Notes under the pieces: generated by a model
Seen by the model: only the letters and a program-made list of their open reading frames with translations
Database searches by the model: none
What the model was told of the DNA's origin: nothing
Position numbers and translations under genes: made by a program
In this document: positions 46,076 to 57,859 of the stretch, one piece after another
How the letters are laid out: each line of letters opens with the position of its first letter
How positions within the stretch are numbered: the first letter of the stretch is position 1
Assembly (NCBI GenBank): GCA_027886185.1
Contig: WOAB01000040.1
Location: forward strand, 3,100,001 to 3,164,000
Reading direction: 5' to 3'
DNA: 64,000 nucleotides
DNA from: Rheum nobile
Lineage: Eukaryota > Streptophyta > Magnoliopsida > Caryophyllales > Polygonaceae

Positions 46076-49000
46076 ATGGGTGATAACATTGAGAAATCTG
46101 TCGTTGAGGTTGCTGGGGCCGGAAATGGAAATCCTGCTGAGTCGACACCCCAAATCCAGTTTGGGAATGGTCTGCCTGTAGTGAATTTGCCAGTGGCGAA
46201 TTTGCCAGCAGTAAATCTGCCAGCGGCAAATCTGCAAGCCACAAGGGTCGGAACTGATGCGAATCAGATTGTCCAACCGGCTGCTTATCAGACTGTCCCG
46301 ACAGTCCATATGCATGGTGCTGTAAACGCAGGCTTGATGCCAGAAAAGTTCGATGGAACTGGCTTCAAGACATGGCAGCATAAGATGTTCTTCTTCCTGA
46401 CCACGTTGAAGCTTGAGAAGTATTTGAAAGAGGATAAGCCTGTGCTTTCGCTTCAGAATACAGATCCATACGCCCTAGCCAGCGTTGAAGCCTGGACACA
46501 TGGGGATTTTTTGTGCAAAGGTTGGGTTCAAAGCCGCCTGATAGATCCACTGTACAATGTGTACAACAAGATCTAGACTTCCAGGGAACTCTGGGTTGCC
46601 TTGGAAAAGAAGTACAAGTCTGAGGATGCAGGCTCCAAGAAGTTCGCAGTGGCGAAGTTTCTGGACTTCAAAATGGTGGATTCTAAGCCCATCATGGATC
46701 AAGTTGAAGAGCTGCAGCTTCTCACGCACGAGATCATTGCTGAAGGAATGTCTATCTGTGAGACATTCTAGGTGGCTGCATTCATTGAGAAACTCCCCCC
46801 AGGCTGGAAGGATTTCAAGAGCTACCTGAAGCACAAGCGAAAGGCAATGACTGTAGAAGACTTGATAGTCAGGCTGTGAATTGAGTCAACCAACCGCAAA
46901 ACAGATGGGGTTCAGCGTGTTGAACAGAAGGCAAACTTGGCTGAACACAAGGACAAAGGGAAGAAACAGAAGTTCCAACCCCAAAGCTCCAACAACTTCA
47001 AGAAACAACCAGCTAAGAAGTTCAATGGGAAATGCCACAAGTGTGGTAAAATGGGTCACAAGGCTGACGAATGTCGTAGCAAGGCTGATCCGCGCAAGGA
47101 CAAGGGGAAATCCCAAGCCAACATGATTGAAGGCAGGCTCTCGGATGCAGATCTGTGTGCTGTAGTGTCTGAAGTCAACATGGTTGGAGACAACCCAAAT
47201 GAATGGTGGTACGATACAGGTGCTACCAGACATATCTGCCCTGACAGGGGAATGTTCACCACTTATCAACAGAGCAAGAGCGACGAGCATCTGTTTATGG
47301 GGAACTCGTCCACATCTAAGGTCGAAGGTCACGGCAAAGTGGTGTTGAAGCTGACTTCTGAGAAAGAGCTGACTCTCACCAATGTCATGCACGTGCCAGA
47401 TATACAGAAGAATCTGATCTCCGGCACTTTGCTGAGCAAGAACGACTTTGCTGTGAAGTTCGTGTCTGACAAGCTAGTTCTCTCTAAGAATGGGGTGTAT
47501 TTGGGCAAGGGTTATGTAAAGGACGGACTGGTCAAAATGAATGTAATGACAGTCGTCCCAAAATCTGTTGTAATCAATGTTTCAATGAATAAGAATAATC
47601 CTATTGCTTATGTTGTTGAGTCTTTTAATATTTGGCATGAACGATTAGGGCATGTGAATAACAAGTCTATTCAAAGACTAATGAACATGAACCTAATTCC
47701 AAAATGCAAATCAAGTAAAGACAAATGTGAAGTATGCGTACATGCCAAACTCACAAAAATGCCATCTCCACATGTAGAGAGAACAACCGAACCTCTAGGT
47801 TTAATACACACATATCTGTGTGATTTAAAATTTGTGCAAACTAGAGGCGGTAAAATGTATTTCGTGACCTTTATCGATGATTGCACAAAATACTGTTATG
47901 TATACTTGCTAAGAAGCAAGGATGAGGCTTTGGAAAAATTCAAGTAATACAAGTTGGAAGTTGAAAACCAACTTAGTAAAACCATAAAAATAATCCGAAG
48001 TGATAGAGGAGGCGAGTATGATGAACCTTTCAACGCGTTCTGTAGAGAACACGAGATTATTCATCAAACAACTGCTCCCTACTCACCCGAATCTAACGGA
48101 GTTGCGGAACGAAAGAACCGAACTCTAAAAGAGATGATGAATGCAATGTTGCAGGAATCTGGGTTACCCCAGAACATATGGGGGGAAGCATTGCTTACCA
48201 CCAATTATATCCTCAACAAGATACCGCATAAGGTTACTGGAAATACGCCATATGAACTTTGGAAAGGTAACGTACCATCGTACAAATACCTCAAAGTGTG
48301 GGGGTGCCTAGAAAAAGTGGCAGTACCACCTCCTAAAAAGGTCACAATCGGACCTAAGACCGTTGATTGTATTTTCGAAGGATATGCACACAACAGTAGT
48401 GCTTATCGGTTTCTGGTATATAAATCTAACATACCAGATATACATGTAAATACAATAATGGAATCAAGGAATGCGTCCTTCTTTGAACATGTGTTTCCGT
48501 GCAAGGATAAAGAACATCCGAAACGAACTCATGAACAAAGAGAAGCATGCACTTCTGTAAATGAAACAAAAGATGAACCTAGACGAAGCAAAAGAGCTCG
48601 AAAGGAGAAAACCTTTGGGCATGAGTTCATAACGGCCTTTCTTTTAGAGAATGAGCCTAGAACTTTCAAAGAAGCCATGTCTACACCTGATGCACCTTCA
48701 TGGAAGGAAGCAGTTAAAAGCGAAATAGACTCCATTATGCAGAACCATACATGGGAGTTAGTAAATTTGCCACAAGGGTGTAAAGAACTTGGGTGCAAAT
48801 GGATTTTCAAAACAAAATTGAAAACCGATGGCTCAATAGAGAAGCACAAGGCTAGGCTTGTGGTGCAAGGATTCCGACAAAAAGAGGGCTTGGATTTCTT
48901 TGACACTTATTCTCCGATTACGAGAATAACTTCAATAAGAATGCTAATAGCAATAACAGCATTACGAAACCTCGAAATCCATCAAATGGATGTGAAAATT

Positions 49001-50206
49001 GCCTTTCTAAATGGAGAATTAGAAGAGGAGATTTATATGAAATAACCTGAGGGTTATGTTGTTCCTGGACAGGAACACAAGGTGTGCAGACTTGTCAAGT
49101 CTCTATATGGACTCAAACAAGCTCCAAAACAATGGCATGAAAAATTTGACAATGTCATGATGTCAAATGGCTTCAGGATCAATGAATGTGATAAATGCAT
49201 CTACTTCAAAAATACTCCAAATGGATACATTTTGTTGTGTTTATACGTAGATGACATGCTCATTATTGGAAGCAATAAAGACATGATCAACAGAACTAAG
49301 AGCATGCTTAGTGGGAAGTTTGACATGAAAGACTTGGGACTAGCAGATGTCATACTAGGGATCAAAATCACTAGACATTCTGAAGGAATTATCCTATCTC
49401 AAGGTCACTATGCTGAAAAAGTACTTGAGAGATTCAAGAACTACTCAAGCGGGACTGCAAAGAGTCCTGTGGACCCTCATCTTCACTTGACTAAGAACTC
49501 GGGGGATGCAGTGTCACAGTTGGAGTATGCACGTGTGATTGGAAGTATGATGTACTTGACCAATTGCACAAGACCTGACTTGGCGCACTCATTAAATGTA
49601 CTAAGTCGCTACACAAGTAATCCAGGACACAAACACTGGAAAGGAATAACTAGAGTATTGAACTACTTGTGATATACTCAAAGTTATGGGCTGCACTATG
49701 GCAAATACCCAACAGTTCTGGAAGGATACAGTGATGCAAACTGGATATCCGACTCTAGAAACTCAAAATCCACAAGTGGATATGTATTTACACTTGGTGG
49801 TGCATCAGTATCATGAAAATCTTCCAAACAAACACTGCTGGCCAGATCCACTATGGAGTCTGAGTTCATTGCTTTAGACAAAGCAGCAGAGAAAGCTGAA
49901 TGGCTTCAGAATTTTTTGGAAGATATCCCAATGTGGGATAAACCAGTGCCAACATTAGGTGTACACTGTGATAGTCAATCGGCTATAGCTCGGGCACTGA
50001 GTCGTCTATACAATGGTAACTCACGTCATATAAGAAGACGACATAAAACCATTAGACAACTACTCTCAAATGGTATAATCTCAATCGATTATATCAAATC
50101 GACTGACAACCTAGCGGATCCATTTACTAAAGGTTTGTCACGAGATCAAGTTATTAAATCATCAAGAGGAATGGGTTTAAAGCCTATGACCAAAGATGAT
50201 GCTTGA
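46076..50206 (+). pseudogene. Copia gag-pol polyprotein, one frame, seven stops
   Basis: All domains lie in one frame of 1,377 codons. Gag has a NLPVANLPAVNLPAANL repeat and MPEKFDGTGFKTWQHKM. A CHKCGKMGHKADEC zinc knuckle lies at about 47032. The protease reads WWYDTGATRH (about 47203). GAG-pre-integrase has HERLGH (about 47638). Integrase has FIDDCTKY, IIRSDRGGEY and ERKNRT (47860-48130). Reverse transcriptase has KARLVVQGF and LYVDDMLII (48700-49480, catalytic DD about 49250). RNase H has SDANW, MESEFIAL and CDSQSAI (49720-50100). Stops lie at 46574, 46769, 46877, 47945, 49043, 49670 and 49814. No frameshift is present. In life it would package, copy and integrate the element. Confidence 0.92.
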
Positions 50207-50784
50207 TGGAAAACCCCACCTACGTGACTGGAGATCCCAAGATGTAGGTTCAAAGGGAAAACCAAATCAAGCAGAATCTAGATGAGCACTGGGAGACTCA
50301 GTTCTCCTTCCAGTTCCTAGGATGATGAACAGTGCTACCTGTATGAGTTCAGGTTAAGCTTGGCTTTTAATGATTCCATAGCTTTGAAATACAAGTGGGG
50401 TATGACAGGATACTCTTTATGGTAAATCACCGTATGAGTGTGAAATGGGGCCGTTTCTAGGAGAATTAAGAGAGGCTAACATTCTCCAAGTTCACTCATG
50501 AATAACCAGGGATGTTCAAGGCCAAAATGAACACAACAAGAGAACCTAGTTCTGTGAGAAGATGAAACTGTGTGATAGCTGTTGTTTCGGTTTACATCAA
50601 AGCCCGGGTGGTTCAAGACATCATGTTTACTACCTGGTCGAGTAAATCCGATAGCTACTTACTATGGGTGGTTCAAGGCTGAAACACGCTACCAGCCCAG
50701 ATGCAGTGATTTTTCGACTGTACTCTCAAAAGTCTTTCTGTCTTTTAACATATGTTTAGAATCATTTCTATTCATGTGGGGGAT
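50207..50784 (+). other. Copia 3' untranslated region and polypurine tract
   Basis: Non-coding sequence between the pol stop and the 3' LTR. It ends in catgtgggggat, the polypurine tract that primes plus-strand synthesis. Two imperfect gggtggttcaag copies (about 50607 and 50665) are the only internal repeat. Confidence 0.7.
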
Positions 50785-51745
50785 TGTTGGAACTCATTTT
50801 AAGATGTGGCGCCAGACACTTTTCCGGGCACAATTCCGGTGGGCTCCGGCCAATGTCAACACCGGAAAATGGAAGCATTAGCTTCGTCTACACAAGCACA
50901 CTCTCGTAGTGTACTCATACGACATAAATGATTTCCGTTTGAATGAGAAATCGAGGCCCAAAGTTGCTTGCATGAAGTGCATAAACTTGGAAAAATGTTG
51001 GGTACAATTTTGTCCCACATTGGAAGTTTGGATGAACATTTCACTAGTTAATAAACTAGAAAAATGGACTCAAGGTTGTGGCCTTGGGTCACTACCCATT
51101 TGTAATGAGGAGAGGACCTAGCTCATCAAGACCACACGCGCGCCGAGCCTAGCCGGGCCGGGCTTGGGCTTGGGTCGGGTTGAGTTGAGTTGAGTTGGAT
51201 CGGATCGGGCTTGGGCTGGCCAGCCAACGCCCTATCTTTTTGGGTCGATCAGAAGGCCCACCTGTTGGGCTTTGACTCATTCCTAGAGCTGGAGAGATTT
51301 CGGGGCTACAGACCCAGTCTTCCTCAACGTTCCAATCTGTTGCTTCAACAGATTCGCTCTACTATCTCCTCCACTACGTTAGTGGTTCCTCCGAAGCCTC
51401 TTTAAAAGAGCAGTGTTGTTCTCATTTGAAAACACACCAGAATAGCAATCCTCTTCCTCCCTTCTCTGTTTTCTAAAAATCGAGTCTGAGAGTACTACGC
51501 AGAACGCGTTCGTCGACTTCTGATCTTTGGTTGCGCAAATCAGAAGAGCTTGCAGTTGTATCCTGGGATTTGGAACACCGAAGAACCGTCGCAATATGGG
51601 GCATTTTCAGAATTAAGGAAAGAGATCCAGTCTCGACTCTGCACCAGTTTCAATCCGAGCATTGTTCGGTATAATTTCGTTAATTTGATTCGAATTTATG
51701 TGCGTTTCTTAATTGCAGTTTATATTATGAAATAGCGTTCCTACA
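50785..51745 (+). repeat. Copia 3' LTR
   Basis: 961 bp, TGTTGGAAC...GTTCCTACA, followed by the gagca duplication. ctctttaaaagagcagtg near 51400 is a TATA-like promoter region shared with the 5' LTR. It carries one G/C-rich block where the 5' LTR has several. Confidence 0.92.
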
Positions 51746-51750
51746 GAGCA

Positions 51751-54700
51751 TTGCCGCTGAGCGCTAACCACACGTTCTTAATCATCGGACAATCACAAAG
51801 CACATGGAGGCAAGTCTTCGGTAAGGAGCAGCGAGAGCAGGCATCAGAGGTAGCGATGTGACGACGCACCCGGTTAACATTGCACAGAAAAGCCTCATGT
51901 GCAGCGTTGAAGATGAATTGTCGGACACGTTGCTGCACATGCGCCGCCCAGATGCGAGCCCATAACGGGTCCAGAGAGAGGCCGACCTCATTCCTAATAA
52001 GACGAAGAGCAGATTTGGTTGAATATTCACCCAAAGTAGTTTCTCGCCAGCTAACTAAGTCTCTGGCATCATCACTATCCGTAAGGTGGACAAACACAAG
52101 GCATTGGCGAATATTGGGGGGTAAAAACTCAGAAAGCAGAGGCCAATTCCATCCCGATCCCGTCCATAAATCTGCAACAGTCATGCCGAGAATGTCCACC
52201 GGCACCGAGCAAACAACATGATTAATCAAAGGATCCTTGAGCAACCAAGGATGATCCCAAAAGAGCGTATTCCGCCCATTACCCACCACCATCTTAATCC
52301 CCTTAGCAAGCACTTCAACTCCATGGAGAATACCTTTCCACAAGTGCAGGAACGATCAACACGAGCAAACATATCAATATCCAGTCGGCCTTAACAATAC
52401 TTCCCTCGAAGAACACGTCCCCACAAAGATTCAGGTTCTTGCAGGAGGCACCAGCTAAGCTTCCCAAGGATGGCAGCATTAGACTGCCGCGTCGAACGAA
52501 GACCGAGCCCACCAAGGTGCTTTGGGCTTGCAATCTTATTCCAAGAAATGAGGTGAACCCTTCGCTTTTCAGAGGTGGAACCCCAGACAAACCCGCGGAT
52601 CTTCTTATCCAAATCATCACAGATGGCCTGTGGCACCAGCGTGGATTGCATGACATAAAGGGGCAAGCTCGAGAGAACCGACTTGGCAAGAGTGACCCGC
52701 CCTGCCATAGACAAAGTTTTCGCCTGCCAACCTTGCAGTCGTGTAGAGACGCGATCCAACAAGAAAGTATATCGCTCCTTGGACATTCGACCGCAAGTAG
52801 TCGACACCCCTAACTATGTGCCAAAATCAGTGAGAACAGGAATGAAGAGCTTCGTACAAATAGATTGCTTAGTGGCCTCCCGAACCTTAGGCGAGAAGAT
52901 CATGCTGCGTTTAGAGAAATTGACATGCTCCCCCGAATGCATACAAAAGGTGTGTAAACACTCGTGAATGACATTCGCCTGATCGGGAGCCGCCTCCGCA
53001 AAAAGGATCAAGTCGTCAGCGAAAAAAAGATGAGAGAGATGAACTCCGCCGAGAGTAATAGGGTGCCAATGACCCGCATTGACAGTTGTTTGAATGATAT
53101 GCGAAAGAAATTCCATGCATAAAACAAATATATACGAAGAGAGAGATCTCCTTGTCGGACACCCTACGAAAGAGTAAAGGACCCTGACTTGGATCCATTC
53201 CAAAGGAGCTGCATCTCCCCACTAGATTGACACTTCATGATGATATCAACAAGTCTAGCAGGAAACTGATCCCGCTCGAGCATAACACGCATGAAAGACC
53301 ATCTAACGCGGTCATATGCTTTCTCCAGGTCGATCTTAAAGATCATCCAGCGCGTCGAACCCTAGGCAGCGGACATAGAGTGAAGCACCTCTTGCATAAC
53401 CATAACATTATCAATAGTCTGACGACCGGGAATGAAACTTGCCTGGGCCGGAGAGATCAAGAGTGGCAAGACAGCCTTTAACGGATAAACAATCATCTTT
53501 GTTGCAATTTTGAACACAACATTCAGCAAAGAGATGGGCCGAAACTAGGCCAGACTTGCTAGGGAGGCCACTTTCGGGATAAGGACCATGAGAGCATCAT
53601 TAAAACCAGTCGGTAGGGTTCCATTATTGACCAAGTTCAGGACTACACTGTACACATCGACACCGACCACCGACCAGTTATTCTGGTAAAATACCGCTGG
53701 ATAGCCATCCGGTCCCGACGCCTTGTAAGGACCCATAATCTTTAGCGCATTCCAGACCTCCAACTCAGAGAAATTCAGGGACATAGCGTCAATCATATCA
53801 GTCTCCAAAGTAGGAAAGGAGACCGCCAAGGAAGGAATAGCAGCGAGAGGCATAGAAGGGGGGGGGGGGGGGACTCTTCAGAATACAGCCTTGCAAAAAA
53901 ATCAAGAACCATCTGCTCAACCACGGTGCTCTCAGTCACCCACTCTCCTGAATCATTCTGCAAAGAAACCACTTTGTTCATACGGCGCCGAATAATTGTC
54001 GACAAGTGATAATAGCGGGTGTTCCTGTCACCTTCCAAAGAAAATATGATCTAGACTTCTGAAACCATAAGGCTTGCTCTTGCTGCAATACGACCTCCAG
54101 TTCACAACAAAGGAAACGCTCGAGCTCAATAAGATGCTGTAATGGATGAGAACAAAGCTTGCATCGAGCCCCCTCGAGCCTAGCCCACAACTTACGCTTC
54201 CGGAAGAAAATATTGCCAAAGACCCATTTGTTGCACAACTGAAGATTAGACGAGAGTTGATCTAGGGATGCAGAGAGAGAGCCAGACTGAGCCCACGAGG
54301 ATGATAGGAAATCCTTGAACCCATAGTGTAGGAGCCAAGCAGCTTGGAAGCGAAAGGGCCGAGCACAAGGAGACGAGGTCGGCATATGCTCAAGGTTCAA
54401 CAACAACGGACGATGGTCCGAATGAGGGGCAGAGAGGTGCTGAATGATAGCATTAGGGAAACGTAATCTCCATAGATCAGAACAGAGACCCCGGTTGAGA
54501 CGACTCGCCTTGTAAGTCTGAATAGAGGCCCCTCTAGACCAAGTAAAAGGGGGGCCGAAAAATCCGATATCAATAAGTTGCAGCTCATCCATCCGCTCAC
54601 CAAATTCCAGCGAGGAACGGTGAGTTTCCCTGGAGTCATATGTGCCCTCGGATATGGAGCGAGTAGCATTGAAGTCACCTGCGAGAAGCCACGACAGGTT

Positions 54701-55040
54701 ATTGGTTTGAGAAAAGGCACCAAGGTCCTGCCAAAGTTGAAGGCGTCTGCTAAATCGCATAGAGGATCCAAGGCTCCTCCCCTCTACGCATGATCTCCAC
54801 TGTGATATGTTGGGGGTTAAGAGAGACCGGAGAGACGACCACCTCCACAGACCTCCAGAGCAGCCAGATGCCGCCAGAAAACCCATGAGCATCAACTCGT
54901 AACATGCCATCATACCCAATTTGACGACAAACCTGATCCGCGCGAACACCACTAATCCGCGTTTCAACTAAAACGATGACACTCGAATCATGCAACCTGA
55001 TTAATTCCCGAACTGTAGTCAGAAAACTGTTGGCCCCTGC
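51751..55040 (-). pseudogene. LINE-B ORF2: endonuclease, RT and zinc region
   Basis: Minus-strand order: endonuclease (55040-about 54330) with VLVETRISG, LLAGDFNATRS and HSDHRPLLLNL; reverse transcriptase (about 53853-52400) with KASGPDGYPAVFYQNNW, DLEKAYDRVRW and the catalytic FFADDLILFAE (about 53015); then the zinc-binding segment (52343-51751) with ACSRCSLPKTCLHVLCDCP. It would nick target DNA and reverse-transcribe LINE RNA. Frame breaks occur near 53978, 53860 (next to a 15-G run), 53545, 53200, 52814 and 52390. The extreme N-terminus (expected WNCRG) is missing, cut off by the LTR at 55041. Confidence 0.88.
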
Positions 55041-55790
55041 TGATGTGTCCTTGCCTCCGATGACAAGTCAAATTGTCAAAGGTGACGCCTTTGGATCTAG
55101 TCTTGGTTGGGAAGTCACTCGATGTTGTGATTCTGCTGTAGAACACGATGTTGGGGATGATCGCGAGCGGAAGAACGCGATGAATGGAGTTGTTGACATC
55201 GGCGACTGGGAAGACGATGGCGACAACAAGGATTCGGTGGTGATGGAAGCGATTTGATTGGAGAAGAGTTAGCGGTGGCGGAAGCGATTTGGTGAAGGAT
55301 ATAAGGCTTGAAAAGACAAGTCTTTGGGGTGTCGTAGCATCGACTGTGGATGGGGGAGATGCGGAGATAGACTTTGCTTGAGAAGATCAAGCGATTGCCG
55401 TAGCATCGGCGGCGGAGGGAATGGGGATGAGAGGGATATGGGTGACGTCCGATCAAGGGAAGGAGGGATTAACACCCGACTTGAAACCTTGAACTTTAAC
55501 TTGAACGTAAGAAATAACAAGAACATAGGAGGCTTTAAATAGCCAATGTATCTCGGCCAAGACCTAATGGGCTTGGGCCGAAACACGTCTAAGGGCTAGC
55601 CCATGCAAGCATGCAAAAGGCACAAACCCTAAAAGATAGAATGACTGAAAGGAAACTATCTAAAACGCTATAAAAGGAAACTATGTAAAGCTATCAAAGG
55701 AAACTATCTAAAACACGCTGGAAATACCAAATATAGATAGTGTCTTAAAAGAACGCGTGAAACTATCCTAACGCGGTGAAGGGCTGAAAG
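55041..55790 (-). repeat. 3' LTR of element X
   Basis: The plus-strand left edge is sharp at TGATGTG, where LINE-B stops. The minus strand has a TATA-like tatttaaa at about 55532-55539. The right edge is unclear (about 55700-55800). About a dozen substitutions separate the first 240 bp from the copy at 56650. A short minus frame just beyond (55989-55768) includes GPVTRSRSKA, a pol-tail-like motif. Confidence 0.6.
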
Positions 55791-55799
55791 CAATCATCG

Positions 55800-56635
55800 C
55801 GTGAGAGGACGACGAAGTGTCACTGTCTTCAGAAGAACGCATTGATCCGATGGTGGCGAGGACGACGAGTCTTGGATTGGTTTCTGGGTTTCCTTGGCCA
55901 GCGACGACGCGTGCAACTAGTGATGCGACGACGGAGGCGATGGCTTTGGACCTAGACCTTGTGACTGGGCCTTGTGAGCGTAGGCTCATGGCTTCTTCCT
56001 CGTCTTGGGCCGTAATGGGAGGTTACTGTGTCCAATCGGCATGGTACCTATAACAAGACGGCCAGACATGGGAGTAAAAACGAACCAAAAGACACGAACA
56101 AGGAAACTCTATCTTTGGGTTGCCTTATTTTGGCTTTCCCTAACTTTGGAAACTTTTTTTTTTTAATATCTTTTTGATATATATAAATATCCGAGATCTT
56201 ATCTTTTGATCTTTTCGGATTTGCAAAAAGGAAATAAAATAAAAAAAGGTCTAAGTAACAAGAATATCACAAGTGTGATGTTAGAGATAGGAGAGAGAAT
56301 ATAAGATTTAATGATATCTTATATTAGGAAATTCGGTTAACAACGTAAAAAGCAAGATCTAGCAAACAAGGAAACTCTATCCACGCATGAAATAAAGAAA
56401 CAAAATATTCTAGCATGCAAGATAACAAAATACCTAACACACCAAAACTTGGGGAACAAGAAAACAAATTCGGCCAAGGTGGGACCTTGTAGAAACCGAA
56501 AGGTGAGCAAAGAGTTGATTTTTTTTTGTTATGGTTTTTCTCGCGATATCTCAGTAAAGGAAACGATGGGGGGGGGGGGGGGGGGAATTCGTGAACAAGA
56601 TTGAAACTTGAGTTCGTGACTTACAAGACTGCTGG
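55800..56635 (-). other. Internal region of element X
   Basis: Non-coding apart from the short GPVTRSRSKA-type frame at 55989-55768. The core is AT-rich, and an 18-G run lies at 56568-56585 next to the primer site. No gag, protease or reverse transcriptase is present, which makes this a LARD/TRIM-like element. Confidence 0.5.
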
Positions 56636-56649
56636 GCTCTGATGCCAGT

Positions 56650-56893
56650 TGATGTGTCCTTGCCTCCGATGACAAGCCAAATTTTCAAAGGTGACGCCTT
56701 TGGATCTAGTCTTGGTTGGGAAGTCACTCGATGTTGTGATTCTGCTGTGGAACACGATGCTGGGGATGATCGCGAGCGGAAGAACGCATTGAATGGAGTT
56801 GTTGACGTTGGTGACTGGGAAGACGATGGCGACAAAAAGGATTCGGTGGTGATGGAAGCGTTTGATGGGAGAAGAGTTAGCGGTGGCGGAAGC
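56650..56893 (-). repeat. 5' LTR of element X, truncated by insertion
   Basis: It matches 55041 onwards up to ggcggaagc. There the next bases are TGTTTTGGGG, the edge of another LTR. The last five bases, gaagc (56889-56893), are therefore the expected target duplication of the Tat-like element, with the second copy beyond the window. Confidence 0.75.
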
Positions 56894-57543
56894 TGTTTTG
56901 GGGCGAAAATATCGGACGACCTAAATCGCCTTAGACGGGGTAACTAGTCGATCGAGTGATAGAAAACAATCCAAACCAAGCCAAAAATAGATAAACACAG
57001 AATAAATGTATAATAGCGTGATGATCTTATTATATGTCGTGTGAATCAGACTGAATCGTGATACAACTTATCATAATAAAACCAGAGATCGAGTGGGACT
57101 CGACCGGCGGCTTGTGAGTGGCGACCGACAGGGATCTAGCGTAAGCAGCCGTTAGAGAGTTAGGTGGAGAGCGAGAGTGCTATTCTGGTGAGTTGTCTTT
57201 TTTCCGAACGCTTGTCCTCTTCTTATCTTCCTCGTCGTCCTGATATGGTAAGTCTTTTACTCTTGTGACCGTTTATGCTTCGGCCGAATATTCCATCTTC
57301 AATGCTTGGAGTGATGGTGAAGATTGCGCCATTAAATCTCTGCGTTTATGATGGTTTGAAGGCAGTGGCCGTTGCGTGATCTAACATTTAATGCTTGGCG
57401 AGATCCTCGCGATCCTGTCGGAAGGCATTCGACCAGAGACGTCTCGTCGGATCCTCTGGGCTTTCTTCTTCGATCTTCCGATTGGCAATGGGCTTGGGCT
57501 CGACTGATTTGACCCATCCTCTCTGGAGAATCCAGGCCCAACA
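56894..57543 (-). repeat. 3' LTR of the Tat-like element
   Basis: 650 bp, TGTTTTGGGG...GGCCCAACA on the plus strand, with TGTT/AACA ends. Immediately to the right, atagccccaagttgc (57544-57558) is on the minus strand a purine-rich gcaacttggggctat, the polypurine tract. No coding sequence is present. Confidence 0.75.
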
Positions 57544-57859
57544 ATAGCCCCAAGTTGCTATGGGCTTACGGTTTAGGCAAGTTGATCGGAATCCGTGGCA
57601 ACTTCTCTAGACGCGATCTCCACCTTCCAATTTGGCGCGTTTGCTCAGGGCTACGTGGCGCGTGATCGAGGCATGATGCGACGCCTCTGCAGGCCTTCAC
57701 TTCCTTCCATAAATTCATAGCAGAAGGAATCGATTACTCTTCATCATCTTCCTTTGCAAGTTTCTGGTAAGCCTCTTGGTTTCTCTTGCCATAGCTTTCT
57801 GATTTCTCTTAGTCGTAGCTCTTCGATTCTCCTCTTTTCCCATTCTCGAAATAGTTTCT

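Larger units (their letters stand above)
37092..51745 (+). mobile_element. Ty1/copia element, full length, TSD gagca
   Basis: LTRs start TGTTGGAAC (37092 and 50785). The 3' LTR ends GTTCCTACA at 51745. gagca flanks both ends (37087-37091 and 51746-51750). Between them lies a single-frame gag-pol (46076-50206). A polypurine tract (tgtgggggat) abuts the 3' LTR. The 5' LTR is itself interrupted by a complete gypsy element. Without that insert the copia element is about 8.1 kb, longer than usual because of tandem repeats in the 5' LTR. Seven stop codons kill the polyprotein. Confidence 0.93.
36302..55040 (-). mobile_element. LINE-B (minus strand), split by younger insertions
   Basis: The LINE 3' end is marked by poly-T on the plus strand (36293-36301). 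Its sequence runs on the minus strand from 55040 to 51751, is interrupted by the copia element, and resumes from 37091 to 36302. Removing the copia element and one gagca copy joins the reading frame smoothly from SGNAL to PPSFFSCMSIQDW. The LINE stops abruptly at 55040, where an LTR begins. Its endonuclease N-terminus should therefore lie beyond the right edge of the window. Confidence 0.85.
55041..56893 (-). mobile_element. Small non-autonomous LTR element X (minus strand)
   Basis: A sequence of about 240 bp starting TGATGTGTCC occurs at 55041 and again at 56650. Just left of the second copy, gctctgatgcca (56636-56647) is the complement of a tRNA-iMet primer site with one mismatch, so the element reads on minus. 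The 3' LTR is at 55041-about 55790 and the 5' LTR starts at 56650. Only about 0.85 kb lies between them, with no pol gene. It inserted into LINE-B. Its 5' LTR is cut at 56893 by the Tat-like element, so the rest lies beyond the window. Confidence 0.7.

Noticed and set aside
56642..56947. 101-codon plus-strand ORF (and its partner at 54976-55257)
   Set aside because: Both are the same LTR sequence of element X on the antisense strand and run across element borders.
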